DNA of 22,546 bases from Chloroflexota bacterium (lineage in GTDB: Bacteria > Chloroflexota > Dehalococcoidia > GIF9 > UBA5629), in contig JAPLHI010000109.1 in the NCBI GenBank assembly GCA_026389695.1, positions 1 to 22,546 of the forward strand, in the 5' to 3' direction. This document shows, piece after piece, positions 8,016 to 15,932 of the stretch. Position numbers and translations under genes: made by a program. The stretch's first letter is position 1. Each line of letters starts with the position of its first letter. Under the pieces are notes generated by a model that saw nothing but the letters and a program-made list of their open reading frames with translations, was not told where the DNA came from and searched no databases.

Positions 8016-8728
8016 TGAAACTATCAAAAGAGATAAAGCTACCTAGACATGTTGCCATTATCATGGACGGTAACGGCCGCTGGGCAAAAAAAAGGCACAA
8101 ACCCAGGTTATTCGGGCACCGTCAGGGTGCTTTGCACGCCCGCGATTTTATTGAGATGTTTGCCCAGTACAAGATACCTTATTTATCACTATATGCGTTT
8201 TCCACAGAGAATTGGAATCGCCCGATAGCTGAAGTACAGGGAATCTTAAAGCTGCTTGAGGATAACCTTGAAGAAACAGTTAAAATAGCAAATGAGAAAA
8301 ATATCAGAATAAACCATTTAGGAAATCCGGACAGGCTCCCGCGCAATATTCAACTGAAAGCTAAAGAGGCGCTTGAGGCCACCAGAAATAACACCGCTCT
8401 AACGGTTAATATTGCTTTTAACTACGGCGGCAGAAGTGAAATTGTGGCTGCCGCACGTAAAATTATGGACGAACATATTCCTTCTGACGATGTAGACGAA
8501 AATTTATTCAGCCGGTATCTTTATACAAATGGAATGCCGGATCCCGATCTGTTTATTCGAACCGGGGATGAAATGCGGTTGAGCAATTTTCTTATATGGC
8601 AGGCTGCTTATGCCGAGCTATACTTTACTCCAATCCTCTGGCCGGATTTCGGCAAACACGATTTTGATAAAGCTCTTAAAATTTACAGCAAACGCCAGAG
8701 AAGGTTCGGAGGATTGGAATCATTATAA
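8015..8728 (+). CDS. uppS: Polyprenyl (undecaprenyl) diphosphate synthase
   Basis: A cis-prenyltransferase of 237 residues that adds isopentenyl units to farnesyl diphosphate, making the C55 lipid carrier for wall polymers. Canonical regions are HVAIIMDGNGRWAKKR (12-27) with catalytic Asp18, then GHRQGA, LSLYAFSTENWNRP, FNYGGRSEI, DPDLFIRTGDEMRLSNFL and WQAAYAELYF. I chose the ATG at 8015, which overlaps the stop of the fusion gene (TGATG) and sits behind TTAGGAAAG. A GTG at 8012 is an alternative adding one residue. It is cytosolic and membrane-associated. The neighbour with sugar-phosphate chemistry suggests an envelope-precursor operon. The chain length of the product cannot be read from the sequence. 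Confidence 0.96.
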   Translation: MKLSKEIKLPRHVAIIMDGNGRWAKKRHKPRLFGHRQGALHARDFIEMFAQYKIPYLSLYAFSTENWNRPIAEVQGILKLLEDNLEETVKIANEKNIRINHLGNPDRLPRNIQLKAKEALEATRNNTALTVNIAFNYGGRSEIVAAARKIMDEHIPSDDVDENLFSRYLYTNGMPDPDLFIRTGDEMRLSNFLIWQAAYAELYFTPILWPDFGKHDFDKALKIYSKRQRRFGGLESL

Positions 8729-8784
8729 TCCGGTCATTCCTATAATAATTCCATAACATCCATTTAAATTACGGAGCATTGAAT

Positions 8785-9972
8785 TTGTACGACGTTGCCA
8801 TAATCGGAGCCGGTGTAGTAGGAAGCTATATCGCCAGCGAACTGGCCAAGCTGGGCCATAGTGTCTGTGTGTTGGAAAAACACCCAGAACCAGGTTATAA
8901 AACATCTTGCACCGGAATCATAAGCAGTGAATGCCTTGGCCTGCTCAACGTAGATAGAGATATAATTCAGCAGGAATCACGGTCGGCAAAAATATTTTCG
9001 CCTTCAGGCAATTACATAAAAGTTGAACAAAATGTTACACAGGCATATGTATTAGACAGGCCTGCTCTTGATCGTACCCTTGCTTCAAGAGCCGTATCAG
9101 CCGGAGTCAAATATTTTTTTTTAACGCCGGTAACCAACATAATAATTGACAAAACAAAAGTACAAATACTGGCGAGCAAACATACTAAAACTGTTTCTCT
9201 TGATGCCAGGGCCGTAGTAGTTGCCACCGGTTTCATGCCCGCGCTGACCAAGCAGTTAGGCTTAGGATCATGCCCTGATTTTGCCTATGGAGCGCAGGCG
9301 GAAGTAAGCTGCGATGGTACTGATGAAGTTGAAATTTATTCCGGGAAACAACTGGCTCCGGGGTTTTTTGCATGGCTTGTGCCCATTGGCAATAAGAGGG
9401 CAAAAACAGGATTGCTCTGCATGAATAATCCCAAATATTATCTGGATAATCTATTAAAAACGCTGGAAAAGCAGGGCAAAATCCGGGTGGCAGGATGCAA
9501 ATTCAGTTTTGGAAAAATCCCTCTTAAACCTCTACCGAGGACTTACGGTGGTCGCCTGATCGTTGTTGGAGATGCGGCTGGACAGGTAAAGCCTACAACC
9601 GGAGGAGGCATTTATTTCGGGGTTTTGAGTGCTCAGGTCGCTTCGCAGGTACTTCATGACGCACTGGTACATGATGATTTATCAGTCAGGAACCTGTCAC
9701 GGTATCAGAAAGGCTGGCACAATATATTACGTCATGAACTTGATATTGATTACTGGGCACACAAATTTTATAGTAAGCTCAATGATCAACAAATAGACCA
9801 CATATTCAATATTATTGAACGCCATGGTGTACATGAATCCATTCTGACATCACCCGACATCACATTTGACTGGCACAGCAAGGTCATATTGGATGTTATC
9901 AAACATCGCTCATTACAGAAATCTCTGGAGAAACTAAATCTTGGTTTTTTAACGGTGAAAAAAAACAAGTAA
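8785..9972 (+). CDS. Geranylgeranyl reductase family FAD-dependent oxidoreductase
   Basis: About 395 residues with the dinucleotide-binding start YDVAIIGAGVVGSYIASELA, a Cys near residue 42 (KTSCTGIISSE), the mid-region VVVATGFMPAL, and the second FAD motif RLIVVGDAAGQVKPTTGGGI (258-277). This is typical of enzymes that saturate prenyl double bonds. Related proteins are archaeal digeranylgeranylglycerophospholipid reductases and ChlP. The start is a TTG: I prefer 8785, eight bases after GGAG, so that the FAD strand opens the protein. TTG 8779 would add two residues but leaves only two bases to GGAG. It lies 56 bases after uppS, so a polyprenyl carrier or quinone side chain is a reasonable substrate guess. 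A more general FAD monooxygenase role cannot be excluded. Confidence 0.87.
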   Translation: MYDVAIIGAGVVGSYIASELAKLGHSVCVLEKHPEPGYKTSCTGIISSECLGLLNVDRDIIQQESRSAKIFSPSGNYIKVEQNVTQAYVLDRPALDRTLASRAVSAGVKYFFLTPVTNIIIDKTKVQILASKHTKTVSLDARAVVVATGFMPALTKQLGLGSCPDFAYGAQAEVSCDGTDEVEIYSGKQLAPGFFAWLVPIGNKRAKTGLLCMNNPKYYLDNLLKTLEKQGKIRVAGCKFSFGKIPLKPLPRTYGGRLIVVGDAAGQVKPTTGGGIYFGVLSAQVASQVLHDALVHDDLSVRNLSRYQKGWHNILRHELDIDYWAHKFYSKLNDQQIDHIFNIIERHGVHESILTSPDITFDWHSKVILDVIKHRSLQKSLEKLNLGFLTVKKNK

Positions 9973-10031
9973 GTTCCCTTCGGTTTTCCCACCGTACAAT
10001 CCGCTATCAGTGACACTCGTACACCAAATAT

Positions 10032-10060
10032 TTGCATTTTCGGTTATGATGTGTTAATAT
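10032..10060 (+). promoter_or_regulatory. Extended -10 promoter for the nusA operon
   Basis: TG-T-TAATAT (10052-10060) is an extended -10 element. A weak TTGCAT (10032-10037) stands 17 bases upstream. The predicted start near 10067 puts a terminator-like hairpin inside the nusA leader. This is pattern evidence only. Confidence 0.5.
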
Positions 10061-10083
10061 CAGAGTGAACTCAAAACGTGTCC

Positions 10084-10111
10084 AAAAGTGGGTCCTTGTA
10101 CCCACTTTTTT
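10084..10111 (+). terminator. Rho-independent terminator hairpin, possible nusA leader attenuator
   Basis: A perfect 10-bp stem, AAAAGTGGGT (10084-10093) with ACCCACTTTT (10100-10109), closes on the six-base loop CCTTGT and runs into a short T tract (10106-10111, partly in the stem). It ends 39 bases before the nusA ATG. It may simply end transcription of the upstream reductase gene, or attenuate nusA if the promoter at 10032-10060 is real. It is the clearest intrinsic terminator in the window. Confidence 0.8.
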
Positions 10112-10150
10112 ATTGAGAAAAAATGCAATATTGAGGGGAAATTGGATTAA

Positions 10151-11563
10151 ATGGCAAAAACCGAGTTCATGAGCGCCCTCATGCAGCTTGCGGCGGAGAA
10201 AAACCTGCCCAAGGAGATTGTGCTTACAGCGCTGGAATCAGCGATGGTTTCTGCCTACAGGAAGGAAGCTTACACACACGGTGAGGACATCTCAGTCAAG
10301 ATAAACCCTGTAAGTGGAGAGGTAAAGCTTTCACTTAAAAAAATTGTGTCCGAATTGCCTGAGGATACTTACCGGGAAATTTTACTTAAAGACGCCAGGA
10401 AAATAGACTTAACTATCAAAGTTGGCGACACTCTTACTCAGGATATCCCTCCACCTAACGCTGGAAGAATACCGGCACAGATCGCAAAACAGGTAATACT
10501 GCAAAAACTGCATGACGCGGAACGTGGTGCGATTTATGAAGAGTTCGTCGGTAAAGAAGGTGAAATTATAACGGGTACCGTGCAGAGAGTGACACCAGAG
10601 CACGTAATGGTTGATATAGGAAAAACAGAGGCAGTTATCCCCACCAACGAAAAGGTACCTATCGAGCGCTATCGCCCGGGCCAGCGCTTAAAGTTATATA
10701 TTGTAGAGGTAGCGCGCACAAGTAAAGGCCCTCAGATTATTGCGTCACGGGCGCATCGCAATCTGCTGAGAGATCTACTCATATTGGAAATCCCCGAGAT
10801 AGCCAGCGGGTTGGTAGAAATAAAAGCGGTGGCAAGAGAAGCGGGTTATCGCAGCAAGGTTGCTGTCACCACTAGGCAGCCCGGAATAGATCCGGTTGGC
10901 TGCTGCGTCGGCTTGAGGGGTATCAGAATACAGAATATCGTAAACGAGCTTAATGGCGAGAAGATAGACGTTGTTCAATGGTCCGATGATCCCAAGGTAT
11001 TTATAGCTAATGCCCTTAGTCCCGCCCAGGTGCTTAGTGTCACCCTTAACCAGGCAGAAACAACAGCTTTGGTTAAGGCGCCTGATAAGCACCTTTCCTT
11101 AGCTATCGGCAAAGAAGGGCAAAACGTTCGTCTTGCTGCCAAGCTTACCGGATGGCGGATTGATATCAAGAGCGCTTCTGAACTGGAGGCGGAGAAGGCG
11201 GCGATAAAAGGCAAAACTGCCCAGGAGGAAGAGAAGGGCAAGGCCGCTGTAGAAAAAGGAGTGATCCTGGCACAGCCGGCAGAGCTGGAGGAAGTTGTTT
11301 TTGAAGAAGAAGCGGTAGAGGCTCCAGCAGCGGAAGAACAAGCGCCTTCCGGGATTGAAATAATCCTACCTCTGGAGGTAGTCACCCCGGCCCAACCATC
11401 CAAGATACGTTTCGCCGAGGAAATTCTCGCCTCCAAGTCTGGCAAGGCAAAGAAGAAAGATACGAGCAAAAAAGATACGGATGGACGTGAAGATGCAGTA
11501 AAGGGCAAGAAAGCAAAGCATAAGAAGGCACCCTATATCGAGGAGGAAGAATACGCGGGTTAA
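10151..11563 (+). CDS. nusA: Transcription termination/antitermination factor NusA
   Basis: A 470-residue NusA that binds RNA polymerase and modulates pausing, termination and antitermination. The N-terminal polymerase-binding domain spans about 1-125. The S1 domain is about 136-200 (GEIITGTVQRV to PQIIASRAHRNL). KH1 contains DPVGCCVGLRGIRIQNIV with loop GLRG (254-257), and KH2 contains LSLAIGKEGQNVRLAAKLTG with GKEG (320-323). After residue 345 comes a 125-residue low-complexity tail, acidic first and then Lys-rich, in place of the acidic repeats of E. coli. A GAGGGG lies 12 bases before the ATG. It heads nusA-ylxR-infB-rbfA-truB. rimP, the usual upstream partner, is absent. Confidence 0.97.
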   Translation: MAKTEFMSALMQLAAEKNLPKEIVLTALESAMVSAYRKEAYTHGEDISVKINPVSGEVKLSLKKIVSELPEDTYREILLKDARKIDLTIKVGDTLTQDIPPPNAGRIPAQIAKQVILQKLHDAERGAIYEEFVGKEGEIITGTVQRVTPEHVMVDIGKTEAVIPTNEKVPIERYRPGQRLKLYIVEVARTSKGPQIIASRAHRNLLRDLLILEIPEIASGLVEIKAVAREAGYRSKVAVTTRQPGIDPVGCCVGLRGIRIQNIVNELNGEKIDVVQWSDDPKVFIANALSPAQVLSVTLNQAETTALVKAPDKHLSLAIGKEGQNVRLAAKLTGWRIDIKSASELEAEKAAIKGKTAQEEEKGKAAVEKGVILAQPAELEEVVFEEEAVEAPAAEEQAPSGIEIILPLEVVTPAQPSKIRFAEEILASKSGKAKKKDTSKKDTDGREDAVKGKKAKHKKAPYIEEEEYAG

Positions 11564-11594
11564 GAATAGAGGGCGGATCGCGCCGCGTAAGCAT

Positions 11595-11864
11595 ATGCCG
11601 CAGCGCACGTGTGTTGCCTGCAGGAAAATGCAAAATAAGCGAGATTTGATTCGTTTGGTTTGCTCAGCAGAAATTATTGAGATTGATCCCAAAGGGAAAA
11701 AACCTGGCAGGGGTGTCTATCTCTGCCATTACCGAGGTTGCTGGGAAGCGGGCTTGAAGGGCAATCGCCTCGAGTATACATTACATGCCGGATTATCAGC
11801 GGAAAACCGTCAAATGTTGATAGAATATGGAAGAAGCTTACCGGAGAAGGAAGATTCACTATGA
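11595..11864 (+). CDS. ylxR: YlxR family RNA-binding protein (RnpM-type)
   Basis: An 89-residue YlxR (DUF448) protein. It opens with PQRTCVACRKMQNKRDLIRL and continues with GRGVYLCHYRGCWEAGLK, both diagnostic of the family. Members are small basic RNA-binding proteins; one in Bacillus was reported to bind RNase P RNA. It lies 31 bases after nusA and overlaps infB by four bases (ATGA), the usual location between nusA and infB. The first in-frame ATG is 11595. The codons upstream of it read RGRIAPRKH, which resembles the basic YlxR N-terminus, but no start codon precedes them, and no close Shine-Dalgarno supports 11595. Confidence 0.93.
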   Translation: MPQRTCVACRKMQNKRDLIRLVCSAEIIEIDPKGKKPGRGVYLCHYRGCWEAGLKGNRLEYTLHAGLSAENRQMLIEYGRSLPEKEDSL

Positions 11865-13657
11865 CAAATAGGCAGGAGACAGATCACAACCCGGGTGATA
11901 ACGGAATAAAATCAAGTGCTGCACAGCCGGTATCTCCGCAAATCATACTTCCACCTATTATCACGGTCAAGCAATTGGCTGATATGATAAGTGTAAGCCC
12001 GATTGAGATTATTAAACAGCTCATGCGTAATGGCATTATGGCTAATATTAATCAGGCTCTTGAATACGAAGTCGCTTCAGGAGTAGTGGCCGATTTCGGT
12101 TTTACAGCAAAGCGCCAGCGAACTTCAGCGCTGGCTAAACAAGCTGTTACTGCCAAAATTGGTAAGCTGCATGCTCGCCCTCCTGTAATCACAATTATGG
12201 GACATGTAGACAACGGCAAAACCAGTCTTCTGGATGCTATAAGACAGAGCAATGTAGCTGGTGGCGAGGCTGGTGCTATTACACAGCATATCGGAGCTTA
12301 CCAGGTCGAAATGAAAGGAAGGAAAATTACTTTTCTTGATACCCCCGGGCATGAAGCTTTTACAGCCATGAGAGCACGAGGAGCAAGGGCTACTGATATC
12401 GCTGTCCTGGTTGTGGCTGCCGACGACGGCGTAATGCCCCAGACAATTGAAGCGCTGGATCACGCGAAAGCAGCCGGAGTCAGTATCGTAGTCGCATTAA
12501 ACAAAATTGATAAACCTGGCGCCAATCCAGACAAGGTGAAACAACAGCTTGCCGACCAGGGAATACTGGTTGAAGAATGGGGAGGCGACATTATCTGCGT
12601 CCCGGTGTCTGCTAAGAAAAAGCTGGGGATTGATGACCTCCTTGAAAACCTTCTGCTTGTAGCGGATATCTTGGAGCTTAAAGCAGAATGGGATTGTCCT
12701 GCTGAAGGTATCGTTATAGAAGCCAGGCTCGACAAGACCAGGGGGCCTGTGGCGACGGTATTAGTTCAGAAGGGTGTTTTAAAACCTGGAGATAATATTG
12801 TTGCCGGCACTATCGGGGGCAAAGTAAAAGCTATGTTTAGTGACGCCGGGAAGAATATTCGAAAAGCCGAACCGGCAACACCAACGGGAATTCTTGGTTT
12901 AAACTCTGTTCCTGCAGCCGGTGAAGTATTCCAGGTAGTAGCAGCTGAAAAAGAGGCGCGGGCGCTTATAGATAAAAATAAAGAAGAGGGGCGTACCGCA
13001 ACTAAGGGTATCAGCCTAACTTCGGTCGCCTCACAGACTGCTACAGGCGAAACTAAAGACTTGAATATTATTCTGAAGACTGATGTACACGGCAGTATCG
13101 AACCCATCAAAGATTCACTGGAGCACCTGAGCGATGAAAAAACCAGGGTCAAAGTCATTCATACTGGTACAGGTAGCATAACAGAGAGCGATATTTTGCT
13201 CGCTCTGGCTTCTAAAGCAGTCGTGGTAGGTTTCAATAGCAAACCCGAACCCGGGGCTAGCCGGATGGCAGAACTGGAAAATATAAGTATCCGACAGTAT
13301 AGCGTGATATACAAGCTTATAGAAGACGTAGAGAAAGCACTGAAAGGTTTGCTTGAGCCGGAATATGCCGAGGTTATTGTTGGCCAGGCTGAAATAAAGG
13401 CTGTATTTGAAGCCGGCAAGAAAGGAAAAATCGCTGGTTCCCTGCTTAAAGAAGGCAAAGCCACGCGCGATTCGCAGGTGCGTGTATTTCGTGCTAATAA
13501 AATTGTTGCAGAATCACGAGTAAGTAGCTTGAAGCGTTTCAAGGACGATGTCAAGGAGGTAGCAACAGGTATGGAATGTGGCGTGAAACTTGATAGCTTT
13601 AATGACTTCCAAATAGGCGATATCCTTCAGTTCTTCCGCCAGGAACAGGTAACTTAA
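11861..13657 (+). CDS. infB: Translation initiation factor IF-2
   Basis: A 598-residue IF2, short because the N-terminal region before the G domain is only about 105 residues. That region keeps one IF2N module (ITVKQLADMISVSPIEIIKQ). GTPase motifs are G1 GHVDNGKTS (114-122), G2 GAITQHIGAY, G3 DTPGH (160-164), G4 NKID (214-217) and G5 SAKKKLGIDDLL. Domains II to IV follow and bind the ribosome and fMet-tRNA; the last includes GMECGVKLDSFNDFQIGDIL. The G1 motif carries Asn118 where GHVDHGKT is near universal. The start is the ATG overlapping the ylxR stop, behind GAAGGAAG. An in-frame codon at 11738, inside ylxR, is not a credible start. Confidence 0.97.
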   Translation: MTNRQETDHNPGDNGIKSSAAQPVSPQIILPPIITVKQLADMISVSPIEIIKQLMRNGIMANINQALEYEVASGVVADFGFTAKRQRTSALAKQAVTAKIGKLHARPPVITIMGHVDNGKTSLLDAIRQSNVAGGEAGAITQHIGAYQVEMKGRKITFLDTPGHEAFTAMRARGARATDIAVLVVAADDGVMPQTIEALDHAKAAGVSIVVALNKIDKPGANPDKVKQQLADQGILVEEWGGDIICVPVSAKKKLGIDDLLENLLLVADILELKAEWDCPAEGIVIEARLDKTRGPVATVLVQKGVLKPGDNIVAGTIGGKVKAMFSDAGKNIRKAEPATPTGILGLNSVPAAGEVFQVVAAEKEARALIDKNKEEGRTATKGISLTSVASQTATGETKDLNIILKTDVHGSIEPIKDSLEHLSDEKTRVKVIHTGTGSITESDILLALASKAVVVGFNSKPEPGASRMAELENISIRQYSVIYKLIEDVEKALKGLLEPEYAEVIVGQAEIKAVFEAGKKGKIAGSLLKEGKATRDSQVRVFRANKIVAESRVSSLKRFKDDVKEVATGMECGVKLDSFNDFQIGDILQFFRQEQVT

Positions 13658-13667
13658 TCTGTTACCT
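13647..13667 (+). other. Hairpin at the infB stop codon
   Basis: AGGTAAC (13647-13653) and GTTACCT (13661-13667) form a seven-bp stem with a seven-base loop holding the infB stop. No T tract follows, so it is more likely an RNA-processing or stability element, or chance, than a terminator. The 65-base gap to rbfA has nothing else. Confidence 0.35.
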
Positions 13668-13722
13668 ATTCTCTGCTCCCCTTCAGCTAAAACTCATGTA
13701 ATTTTTTGCTTTGGAGAAAACT

Positions 13723-14115
13723 ATGACACGACGTACGGAGCGTCTCAACCAGTTTATTCAGAATGAGATCAGTGATTTATTATGCAAGCATGTAAACGAT
13801 CCGCGGCTCAATGGCCTCATAAGCGTAACACGGGTTTCCGCCACCACTGATATGAGAAACGCCAAGGTTTTTATCAGCGCACTTGGAGAGAATATTGATA
13901 AAGATGAGATCCTGAAAGGTTTTGCTTCAGCTTCGGGCTTTCTGCGTCGTGAACTTGCCCACCGCCTCAACACAAGGGTTACCCCTGAGCTGGAATTTTA
14001 TTTCGATGACTCCATTGAACGCGGTGTCAACCTTGTAAACTTCATTGACCAGATTGCTGCCGCGGAGAACCAGGCAGAAAAAGATGTGCGCAAGCGGCAT
14101 ACTAAACGTAAATAA
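13723..14115 (+). CDS. rbfA: 30S ribosome-binding factor A
   Basis: A 130-residue RbfA needed for late 30S maturation and 16S 5'-end processing. The family pattern is clear: RRTERLNQFIQNEISDLLCK, then DPRLNGLISVTRVSATTDMR, NAKVFISALGE, and RLNTRVTPELEFYFDDSIER. I placed the start at the ATG 13723, six bases after GGAG, rather than at the in-frame TTG 13711, which lies over the ribosome site. It follows infB as in most bacteria. The last 32 bases overlap the start of truB. Confidence 0.96.
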   Translation: MTRRTERLNQFIQNEISDLLCKHVNDPRLNGLISVTRVSATTDMRNAKVFISALGENIDKDEILKGFASASGFLRRELAHRLNTRVTPELEFYFDDSIERGVNLVNFIDQIAAAENQAEKDVRKRHTKRK

Positions 14116-14977
14116 GCCGGCGGGCAGGACATCTTTCAGCATTGTAGCCAGGCTACGGAAATTGTCCGGCGAAAAACGCGTAGGCCACGCCGGTACACTT
14201 GATCCACTGGCCACCGGTGTACTCCCCGTTTGTTTCGGCCAGGCAACCAGAATCGTCGAATACCTGATGAATCGCCCCAAAACATATGTTGCAACTATTG
14301 AACTGGGCATAAGTACAGATACGTTTGATAGGGAGGGGAAGGTCACGGAGCGCACAGACCCTACGGGTATATCAATATCAGAAATAGAAGACGCTTTAAA
14401 AAGTTATGTGGGCGTAATCAAACAGGTCCCGCCCGCTTACAGCGCATTGAAACTGCATGGAGCTAAGTATTATAACCTTGCCAGGGCGGGTATTCCTGTT
14501 AACCCTCAACCGCGGGAAGTAACTATAGAAAAGATCGATCTTTTGAAATTTGATATTCCGTGTCTCGAAATCAGAGTGCAGTGCAGCAAAGGTACTTATA
14601 TCCGCTCCCTAGCCAATGATCTGGGAAAACAATTAAGCTGCGGAGCCTGCCTGAAGGATTTAGTCCGGTCAGGTTACGGGCCGTTCAAGCTGGAACACTC
14701 AATATTATGGGATGAGGCTGAAGAAACCGCTGCTAAAGGAAAGCTGAGCGACATGCTACATCCGGTGGACTTTCCACTAGCTGACTGGCCTCTTATAATG
14801 TTAAACAGTGAGCAAGCCAACGAGGTTATCAAGGGTCACAATATCGCACTTCCAGTTGAGAACGATAGTAAAAATACGTATTGCCGTGCCTACGATTTAC
14901 AGCACAAATTTATTGCCGTCATGAAATTTATCCGGGAAACGGGAACCTGGCATCCTGAAAAGGTCTTTAATCCCTGA
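14084..14977 (+). CDS. truB: tRNA pseudouridine(55) synthase TruB
   Basis: A 297-residue TruB that makes pseudouridine 55 in the T loop of tRNA. Motif I GILNVNKPAGRTSF (5-18) is followed by GHAGTLDPLATGVLPVCFG with catalytic Asp40, then VPPAYSALKLHGAKYYNLAR and CSKGTYIRSLANDLG. The C-terminal part (from about 225) resembles a small PUA-like domain. The ATG lies inside the end of rbfA, 32 bases before its stop, so the protein opens MCASGILN. The TTG further upstream would add 13 residues not seen in the family. It closes the nusA operon. Confidence 0.95.
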   Translation: MCASGILNVNKPAGRTSFSIVARLRKLSGEKRVGHAGTLDPLATGVLPVCFGQATRIVEYLMNRPKTYVATIELGISTDTFDREGKVTERTDPTGISISEIEDALKSYVGVIKQVPPAYSALKLHGAKYYNLARAGIPVNPQPREVTIEKIDLLKFDIPCLEIRVQCSKGTYIRSLANDLGKQLSCGACLKDLVRSGYGPFKLEHSILWDEAEETAAKGKLSDMLHPVDFPLADWPLIMLNSEQANEVIKGHNIALPVENDSKNTYCRAYDLQHKFIAVMKFIRETGTWHPEKVFNP

Positions 14978-15012
14978 GAACCTCCTGATTTACCTATTTT
15001 CCATAAAAAAGC

Positions 15013-15041
15013 TTGACAGAGTTATTCGTATTCGCTATATT
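15013..15041 (+). promoter_or_regulatory. Near-consensus sigma-70 promoter of the zinc-ribbon gene
   Basis: TTGACA (15013-15018), 17 bases, then TATATT (15036-15041). This is the best-matching promoter in the window. It predicts a start near 15048 and a 32-base leader that holds AGGAGGTG (15068-15075), a full Shine-Dalgarno four bases before the ATG. Confidence 0.75.
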
Positions 15042-15079
15042 AGCCTTAACAGCTATAAATTAGCTTTAGGAGGTGCCAT

Positions 15080-15223
15080 ATGACACAGGCATACTGCTTC
15101 AAGGACAGAAAGAAGGTTGAGATCAAAAACCCTCAAAAAGTGACCTTGAAAAATGGCAGACCGGCGCTAAAAGGCCTATGCCCAATCTGCGGTACCAAGG
15201 TTTTCAGGATCGGCAAGAGCTAA
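15080..15223 (+). CDS. Small zinc-ribbon protein (DUF5679-like)
   Basis: A 47-residue protein that opens MTQAYCFKDRKKVEIKN and ends GLCPICGTKVFRIGKS. A lone Cys6 and the pair Cys34-x2-Cys37 resemble half of a treble-clef or zinc ribbon; it is very basic. The pattern fits the DUF5679 family, small proteins of unknown function that I associate with Chloroflexota, archaea and related groups. It has a near-consensus promoter and a perfect ribosome site, both suggesting strong expression. Such features would suit a ribosome- or nucleic-acid-associated protein, but no function is demonstrated. The gap of 23 bases to the convergent PHP gene has no clear terminator. Confidence 0.85.
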   Translation: MTQAYCFKDRKKVEIKNPQKVTLKNGRPALKGLCPICGTKVFRIGKS

Positions 15224-15246
15224 CTTAAAATTTATTAATCAAAACC

Positions 15247-15927
15247 TTAAGGCAGTCGCCTGATCCTCTGCAGCAGTTGCAGTGGATTAAATTCAAGTAT
15301 CTGCTTGAATTTGCGGTTACCAATGCCTGCCTGATGCAGGACGTTTTTAGTCAGAGCTTCAGACAGGAGATCGTCCTCATTATGGGAATCCGAATTCAAC
15401 AACATTAAAGCCCCAGCCCCGCTTGCAATTTTCGCTACGTGAGCGTTCGTCGTAGAATGGCCACGCCGCGTAGTAATTTCGAGAAAAACTTTGTTGCCGG
15501 CGGCAAGCTCAGCCACCTCTTCAGTTATGCACCCCGGATGAGCCAGTATATCTACGTAGGATGATTTTACCGCTGCCAGATTAGTTCCAGGTTCCACGGG
15601 CTCTGCAGGAGTCTCACCATGCACAACCACAATCCAAGCACCCAGTTCTTTTGCCTTCTTTGCTGTTTCATCGATGGCTTCGTGAGGTAAATGTGTCAGC
15701 TCTACTCCGGGAATAGCCAGTATATTCCAATGCGCTCTTGCCAATTCACAATCCTGACTGACTTCCCTGATGACCCTTTCCAATGAGCCGACGCCTATGT
15801 GATCGGTAATAGCAATCGCCGAATAGCCTCTTATGGATGCACGCCTGATTAGCTCGATGGGAGAAAGGACGCCGTCGCTGTTAAATGTATGAGTGTGGAA
15901 GTCATAAAGCATGTTATAAATTAGCAT
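15247..15927 (-). CDS. PHP-domain phosphoesterase
   Basis: A 226-residue polymerase-and-histidinol-phosphatase (PHP) domain protein. The metal-site motifs are in order: DFHTHTFNSDG (His11, His13), AITDH (40-43, Asp42 and His43), GVELTH (Glu76), VVHGE (His103), LAHPG (His130), EITTR and NSDSH (Asp180, His182). All expected ligands of the trinuclear site are present, so it should be active. The family covers histidinol-phosphate phosphatase and nucleotide or nucleic-acid phosphatases. Without histidine genes nearby, the substrate is open. The start may be ATG 15927 or ATG 15912 (MLYDFH). Neither has a Shine-Dalgarno sequence. It is convergent with the zinc-ribbon gene and divergent from the stress-protein gene. 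Confidence 0.9.
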   Translation of the reverse strand: MLIYNMLYDFHTHTFNSDGVLSPIELIRRASIRGYSAIAITDHIGVGSLERVIREVSQDCELARAHWNILAIPGVELTHLPHEAIDETAKKAKELGAWIVVVHGETPAEPVEPGTNLAAVKSSYVDILAHPGCITEEVAELAAGNKVFLEITTRRGHSTTNAHVAKIASGAGALMLLNSDSHNEDDLLSEALTKNVLHQAGIGNRKFKQILEFNPLQLLQRIRRLP

Positions 15928-15932
15928 AAAAA

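Noticed and set aside
10975..11508. Long minus-strand open frame (177 codons) opposite nusA
   Set aside because: Rich in Ser, Ala and Phe as expected from the complement of Glu/Lys codons; no ribosome site or family motif. It is a shadow of nusA.
11738..11860. Upstream in-frame extension of infB inside ylxR
   Set aside because: The extension reads ylxR sequence in another frame. The ATG at 11861 with the ATGA overlap and GAAGGAAG site fits better.
13647..13667. Hairpin after infB as an intrinsic terminator
   Set aside because: No T tract follows, and rbfA continues the operon 55 bases later.
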